Shown here: one piece after another, positions 12,791 to 64,000 of the stretch
How positions within the stretch are numbered: the first letter of the stretch is position 1
How the letters are laid out: each line of letters starts with the position of its first letter
DNA from: Owenia fusiformis
Taxonomy: Eukaryota > Annelida > Polychaeta > Sabellida > Oweniidae
DNA: 64,000 bases
Assembly (NCBI GenBank): GCA_903813345.2
Contig: CAIIXF020000003.1
Span: 14,338,931-14,402,930, forward strand
Direction of reading: 5' to 3'
Position numbers and translations under genes: made by a program
The notes under the pieces: generated by a model
Told to the model about the DNA's origin: nothing
The model's database searches: none
Seen by the model: only the letters and a program-made list of their open reading frames with translations

Positions 12791-13184
12791 ATGGAGGTCT
12801 GCTTTGTAAACTCAAACACTAAATTGGTCATGTCGTTCTATGTTAAAAAGAGACAAATTAGCAAGGGATTTATATTGATTGTACAGTATATAAAACATTT
12901 ACGTGTGCTCTTTTGGATTATTATAGACGTGCTGTGAATACGCTATCTATATTGCTCCCAGGATATACCCTGTTTCCTGATTGGCTACTATGCTACTCTC
13001 TGACATCTGACTGATTTAAGGTTTTGATTGCAGAATACGATTTCAACAATCTGAATCATTGATATCATGAAAATTTATTAGAGTTTGAATTGAAAAGTCA
13101 TTTGTTGTTGAAAGAATACAGATGGAATCTAAGTCTAGCAAAGAGGATCTTTTTTCTGGACATTTTGAGATTACTTATATTGTT

Positions 13185-13370
13185 ACCAGGCATTTTTGAA
13201 AAATGACAGCATTACTTTTTTATTATGTCACCACCAGAAGTGGTAACATAATGTTATAGTTTTCAACCTTTTTATGGATGGTATTCAAAGGTTTGCATTC
13301 AGCAGTTGGTGTTCAGTATCTGCAACAAATGGCAGGTAGTGACATTTTGCATGTTAATGCCTTGTTGTTA
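13185..13370 (+). repeat. Dispersed family A copy, paralogue of the 12.6-kb copy
   Basis: Runs from CCAGGCATTTTTGAAAAATG through TATGTCACCACCAGAAGTGG to GACATTTTGCATGTTAATGC. The last part is the conserved 3' end of family A. Confidence 0.78.
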
Positions 13371-14927
13371 CTTGTTGTTCATATACATGTACTGTACTCC
13401 CATCTTGTTTTCATGATGAGCCATGTCATGTTATTTTTCTCAGTTGTTAAAGAGGTGATAAATATCAGAAATTATCTTATATCTCCTATCCCTTTGATGA
13501 CGCTTACCTTGCTGATGGCTGATGGTTTTCTGACCCTCCTCCTATGATACTTAATATTACCCTGAATGTTAGAGTACATACTCGTGTATAGGCTCTGAAT
13601 AAGAAAGATGAATATACAGTTTTGATGCCAATATGACTACAAAAGTAGAGGTCATTGACCTTCAATTAGAGTTTCATTATGAAATAATAACAGGTACTTA
13701 TGGATCTGAATTTTGATTGATAATTTTTTGATAGGGTTTGAAATCTATATCAAATTATTATCCCTTACTGAAAGAGTATAGATGAAGCTCTCTTTTAAGA
13801 ATCAAACTATTGAAACTTTATACAGGGGAATGGGGGTAAATTGATTTCTCATAAAGGTGCTGAATTGTTATGACTTATTTATCCAGATATATTGATCTGA
13901 GCCAGCTGAATCTTAACATGATAGTTCTACTTGGATATCGTATACTAATTCACAGGTGGAAAATCAGAGTCTCCCACTGATGAAATTTCATGGTGGTTAT
14001 ATTTTGAAATATGGAAAAGAGTGGAAATGTGTGGAATTAACAAGGAATAATATAAACAGGTGTGTAGTTAGTGCATAAAATTGTATAGAACTATTAAGAA
14101 ATCTGGGCAGTTCATACAGATTTTTGGAGATAATAGGATTTGATTTAAGCTAACATTTTTCGGATTTACTAAAGAGAGGTTTGGATTATTTTTTAACATC
14201 AGTTAGAAAAACATCTCAGTTGTATAAGCTTACAATGATACTTGTCTGAAGAGAGAATCCTCCAGAATACTGGAGCCAGCAAAGCTTCAATGTGTATACA
14301 GACAGATAGATTGCAAGTATTTTGATTGAGGTAGGTAGTGCTACTATGATTAGGATATTCGTGCAAAATTAAGGAAGGCAAAGGTGGTTTACTTTTGACT
14401 TTGTTTGCACCTAGGTTATTGTGCAAGCCCACTTTGTGAAATGTTTTGCAGATTATTGATTCCCAACATGTGACAGTTATATTGGACCTTGGATGAAACT
14501 TGCACCCCTTGCACCCAGTTTAGTTTAGAAATTCAGTGCATTAGGATATCATGAAGTTCTAAACATTTCTTCAGCATGTTTTGTTAGCAAGTTAGAGAAA
14601 ATATTCAACATAAAACATAATCACGTATAATTTTTCAGTTCTATTGTAAATTCAACTGTTGTTAAAACTTGTTTAATAGAAGGAGCCTTTCGAAAAAGGT
14701 TTCAGTAACCTACTAACATGTCATTTTTATAAGTAGTCTGCTGGTTAACTTGTCATGTTTTTGATATTAAACGCCAAACTTTAGACTTTGGTAAATTGAC
14801 AAAATTGTACATAGAAATCCTCGTGTCAATATATAAAGCTCATAGTGTTTGAATCAAAACATTTTAGTGTACAGAAAAATCTTTTTAATGTAAGCTTTGT
14901 TCTAAATCATTTTTTGTTTAGTTTCAG

Positions 14928-59969
<45,042 letters not shown>

Positions 59970-60114
59970 CAAAGGAGGTATTTTCCTCCCATGGAATTTA
60001 TGGGAATTATTTTTATTGTTCGTGTAAAAACCAAGAAAATTGAATCAATATGTTTCTGGCATAGTAACGCATAGAATTGTATACATACAAACAAAGGCAT
60101 TTAAAAGCTTCCTA

Positions 60115-60732
60115 GTCAACTCGTACCCAAGACAACTCGTACCCAAGACAACTCGTACCCAAGATTATTTTCAGTATTATGGGTGCATATTAGGGAAAAA
60201 ATTGAGTTTGTAATGCTTTCATGTTATAATGTGAATCAAATAAGCCTCAATATTTTTTTGAATTTAGGACATTTTTTCTCAATGGATCAGTAAAGCATTT
60301 TTTTTATTAAATAAAAGAAGTGCTTGAAGCGCTTGTTCTCAACATTTTTTTTATAAATAAATGTAATTACAACATTAGATCTGACACTTGTTCCAAACAC
60401 TCATAAACATACATAATTTTGAAAAATGATTATAAATATGTGGAATAAACATATGTCTCTTCACTCGAACATCCTGAATCTGTGACCAATATGAAATAAT
60501 AGTCAATAAAAATTGACACTCAGCTCAAAATGTCACAAAATTAAATCAATTTCTTCTGAAAATTCTTCTTCAAACTTCAAACTATTCTGAACAGTATGTT
60601 ACAATTATAATATGTATATCTATTCACATTCCCAGTCCAATGCTTGATTCAAAACAAAATATATACTTAGGTACGAGTTGTCTTGGGTACGAGTTGTCTT
60701 GGGTACGAGTTGTCTTGGGTACGAGTTGACCA
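60115..60732. mobile_element. Element with inverted terminal 16-bp tandem repeats, in the presumed 3' UTR
   Basis: The left end starts GTCAACTCGTACCCAAGA and continues with two more CAACTCGTACCCAAGA units. The right end is the complement: four GGTACGAGTTG units joined by TCTTG, ending GTACGAGTTGAC. The interior of about 490 bp is AT-rich. It contains the candidate polyadenylation signals of the upstream gene. Confidence 0.8.
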
Positions 60733-60900
60733 GTTACCATTTAAAATTGTGAATACCAGTGAATGAAATGTAATTCAGGTCATACTTTTAAACACAAAAT
60801 AGAGTGGAATTCAGAGAATTTTGCAAGGACAAACATTAATAGGCATTAAGTTGATAATAGCAATACCAGGAAATTGGGGATATAAGGCAACATACATGTA

Positions 60901-61198
60901 CAGTAAAACCTGTGTACAGTGAACACCCATAGAGCATCAAAATTGTGTTCACTGTAGGTAGGTGTTCACTACAGAGAGCTTCATATTATGTTTTCATTAT
61001 TTACTTTGTGACGTTTCGTCCAGCATGGTTGAGACATGATGAAAATATAATATGAATTTAGTAGGACTACCCAGATGAATCTATCTAGAACTACAGAGGT
61101 AATTTTTAAAGAAGTCGGTAGAGTATGTGCAGAGGAATTGTGTTCACGAGAGACAGGTGTTCACTAGAGAGAGGTGTTCACTAAGACAGGTTTTACTG
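60901..61198. mobile_element. Family D MITE with a small palindromic insert
   Basis: CAGTAAAACCTGTGTACAGT to AAGACAGGTTTTACTG, TA on both sides (60899-60900 and 61199-61200). Between TTCACTACAGAGAG and the 3' part an extra segment at about 60981-61060 has ends TTCATATTATGTTTTCAT and ATGAAAATATAATATGAA, an inverted repeat absent from the 34-kb copy, so probably another nested insertion. Confidence 0.82.
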
Positions 61199-62984
61199 TA
61201 TATACTGTAGTAATACAAAAATATGTATGATCAGAATCACATTTTAACACATTGAAATATGAAATGAAAATGCAATTTACAGTAATGAAGTAGAAAGTGA
61301 TTATTATAAGAAACTGATGATGTAGTTGATGAATTGGAGGACACATTGCCATATTTTTATATTTAATTAAAATGAAATTTGATCAAGATTATTGTCAAAT
61401 CAATAATGAGAAACTGTATCCTTTATGATCGCAGTACTTGACCACTTATGAATATAAAGACCATTCATGATTATATGATTCATGATATATGATAACGCTT
61501 ACAATAAAATGGATAATTTATTTGGATCACTAAGGACCACTTTTTCATTGATGATATAGGACCACTTATGATTATTGTTCACTTATGATGAAATAAATGA
61601 ATGAACTAAAAAAGAATAAAAGTTGATAATTATATATGATATTGCTTGTATATTTACCATATAATGTACATAAATTATTGTTATCATTATAGAAGGAAAC
61701 TAAGGCAACCTGATTAGATATCTGATATGATAATATGAATGTATATCTCATGAATTATGGATTAGATACGATATGTTGATTGTCTTACATTGGTACAGCA
61801 TAGTAAAGGTTGTCCAAAATGTTGTTATTACGGATATATATTTTTCTACGATAATGTCTCACAATACAATACAAAGGTCGAAGATGGACCAATTAATTAT
61901 TGGCTTTCTTTAAAGTTTTCATATTATACAATTCACATATGCCATATGATCAATATGTAGCGAGTCATGAAGTTATATGCTTGTTTGAATCATACAATCA
62001 ACAGCAATTGTACAAATAGCACTAATCATACAAACAACTAATCATACAAACAACACCAGTCATTGTAGCAGCTTGCTTACTCTTTGTTCTAAATGATGCA
62101 AAATTTTGAAATATCTATGAGTTCAATATTATATATTTGAAAACTGTCACATTCCAAAAAGATTGTATATATTCATTGTTTTATAAATTAGTTCATTAAT
62201 TCAAATTAATAAGGGGATGTCATGAGTATATATTGTGGTGACCATGCTAATGGGACAAATATTGAAGAAATATTTTTGAGTTTAGGCTAGAAAAAAATTT
62301 GTTCTTCTATTAGTATTAGGAATATCTTCCAGAATATATTTTAGGCATTGATTGGAGAAAAAAATTGTATCATTTTGAAATTGGGATTAATATGGAACGT
62401 GTTCCAAAGATTCAAAAGTCTGCCCCTTGAGCATGGATTAAAGGAATCGCTGAGAGTATGTCCACACTCCATACATTATACGTGTGCTTTATTCACCATA
62501 TTAACCACAGTGCCATCTATATTCAAATAAGTGCCCATAGACATTAACACCAATCTGACACTGAGTCAAACTACAACATAATTTTTTTTTAAATCTCTAA
62601 AATAATTTTTAAAGTGATAAACAATAATAATGATAATAACATACATTTTCAAACTTTGCATGGGGCTTTCGAATATTTTTGTAAGTTGTCATTGAGTTAA
62701 CATTATCATTTTTTATCCATTTTATTGGATTTCCTTTGGATGAATATTGTGAATAAAGTACATTCTTAACACTGCCAAAGTTTTTTTTATGCATATGTTT
62801 ATGCACCACCTGCTGTAAGCTTCCTCTGAAGGAACTTAAGTGGTTATATGTAGATTAAGAATATATGTTATTTGTAAAGCTTCTGACCGATGCTTCCAAG
62901 TTTGTCTCGTGTTTTGCAACTTCCAATTCATGTTTTGTGAGTTGCACACAAATTGTATCTTCCAATACAGCTTTCAATTCATGT

Positions 62985-63200
62985 TTGTCTCATGTGTTTC
63001 ACAAAGCTACAGCTTCCATGTCATGTGTTCCACACAAAGCTTCAGCTTCCATGTCATGAGTTGCGCACAAAGCTGCAGCTTCCGTGTCATGTGTTGCACA
63101 CAAAGCTGCAGCTTCCAAATCATGTGTTGCACATGAAGCTGCAGCTTCCATGTCATGTGTTACACACATGGCTGCAGCTTCCAAATCATGTTTTAAGTAT
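62985..63200 (+). repeat. 33-34-bp tandem repeat (about 6 units)
   Basis: Units built on AAAGCTGCAGCTTCCATGTC plus ATGTGTTGCACAC. Open frames across it on both strands are artefacts. Confidence 0.92.
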
Positions 63201-63689
63201 GTTACATGTTTGCTTTTATGCACATTTAAAATATGAGGCCTAGTTATTCTTCAGACATCTTTGTTTGCTATATTCCTTAACTAGTTTTGTACTCTGCATT
63301 TGTATACTGAACATGTGTCTACTGTACACAGTCATGTTTATTTATGTACATTTGTACACTGTACATGTGTACTGTATATCTGTGAACTGTACATATATTA
63401 ACTGTACATATGTGTTCACTGTACAACTGCACATTGGTACAGTTTGGGACAACAAGGATGTTCTTACAACTGAACTTACATCTTTCAATAGGGCTTCAAT
63501 TGTATTGTTTACTAAGTAGGCTTAAAATGGCCCTCTGTGGGTCAAAATAAAAGATGCACCAAATAGTTTATGGAGTTGCCCCATCTATTGGGAGCCCATC
63601 GAAGATGTAATGAAAATATATATTTGTAGGACAATGTATTAAAATGTCTTGTCACGTTGCAATGTATAAGTAATCATAGCTGGCTATGT

Positions 63690-64000
63690 CTATGTACAAA
63701 TAGCTACAGTTACAAATAACTACAATTTCAGATAGCTACAATTACAGATAGTGTTACAATTACAGATAGTGTTACAATTACAGATAGTGTTAACATTACT
63801 GTTACAATTACAGTTACTGTTAACATTACTGTTACATTTACAGATACTGTTAACATTACTGTTACAATTACAGATACTGTTAACATTACTGTTACAATTA
63901 CAGATACTGTTAACATTACTGTTACAATTACAGATTCTGTTTACATTACTGTTACAATTACATATTCTGTTTACATTACTGTTACAATTACAGATACTGT
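63690..64000 (+). repeat. 30-bp tandem repeat running off the window end
   Basis: ACAGATACTGTTAACATTAC plus TGTTACAATT with period 30 from about 63780; shorter GATAGTGTTACAATTACA units precede it from 63735. The full length is unknown because the window ends inside it. Confidence 0.93.

Larger units (their letters stand above)
1..14927. other. Region upstream of the first PPP1R16 coding exon
   Basis: No coding exon recognised on either strand; the short ORFs give no recognisable protein. AT-rich with poly-C/G tracts. It contains the repeat elements listed separately at 1-185, 2073-2245, 3752-5468, 5617-5761, 6470-6752, 7022-7368, 8518-8708, 9193-9393, 10148-11513, 12600-12790 and 13185-13370. 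Since exon 1 has an upstream acceptor, part of this is probably a 5'-UTR intron. Confidence 0.6.
59970..64000. other. Downstream region: PPP1R16 3' UTR and beyond
   Basis: After the stop the 3' UTR runs into an inverted-repeat element (60115-60732) that holds the first obvious AATAAA signals (60310-60315, 60356-60361, 60444-60449). Then come a family D MITE (60901-61198) and tandem repeats at 62985-63200 and 63690-64000. 61200-62980 is AT-rich (CACTTATGAT-type words at 61440-61600) with no recognised gene. Confidence 0.65.

Overview
The window looks like nuclear DNA of an invertebrate animal, most likely a lophotrochozoan and probably a mollusc. The reasons are a multi-exon gene with canonical GT-AG introns and CAAX-box C-terminus, a TRIM-NHL gene of a class that is expanded in bivalves, AT-rich introns of up to 17 kb, and a very high load of small non-autonomous DNA transposons and minisatellites. 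The mollusc assignment is inference; I cannot name a species. There is no bacterial-style operon content, no CRISPR array, and I recognised no rRNA or tRNA gene.

One gene dominates. A plus-strand orthologue of the protein phosphatase 1 regulatory subunits PPP1R16A/PPP1R16B (MYPT3/TIMAP) runs from about 14928 to 59969 in nine exons. I joined the exons by hand: 14996-15284, 28366-28436, 45605-45750, 46843-46946, 48167-48291, 48889-49090, 49405-49537, 58469-58592 and 59142-59969. They sum to 2022 nt, keep phase at every junction and give 673 residues: an RLKF PP1-docking motif, ankyrin repeats, an RRTS phosphorylation-type site and a C-terminal CIVM prenylation box. About 95 percent of the locus is intron.

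A second gene lies on the minus strand inside intron 2 (41762-44282/44309). It is an intronless TRIM protein with RING, two B-boxes, coiled coil and NHL-type propeller. Its reading frame is broken by a 629-bp Tc1/mariner-type element (42299-42927) that carries a transposase C-terminal remnant. Removing the element and one copy of its TA target duplication restores an uninterrupted frame of 629 codons.

The rest is repeats. From left to right: an upstream region (1-14927) with foldback and hairpin elements, including a 1.7-kb foldback element with a nested piggyBac-like element; a 30-bp minisatellite at 10148-11513; intron 1 with 22-, 39-, 25-, 87- and 51-bp tandem arrays, plus a 26-27-bp pyrimidine-rich array ending about 60 bp before exon 2; intron 2 with pogo/Tigger-like elements, a 2-kb CCATGG-rich palindromic tract, a second foldback element and the TRIM gene; introns 3-8 with a second, inverted array related to the 10-kb minisatellite; and a downstream region with an inverted-repeat element in the presumed 3' UTR and more tandem repeats running to the window end. 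Several dispersed families recur (named A, B, C, D, F and others below), which lets their boundaries be read from this window alone.
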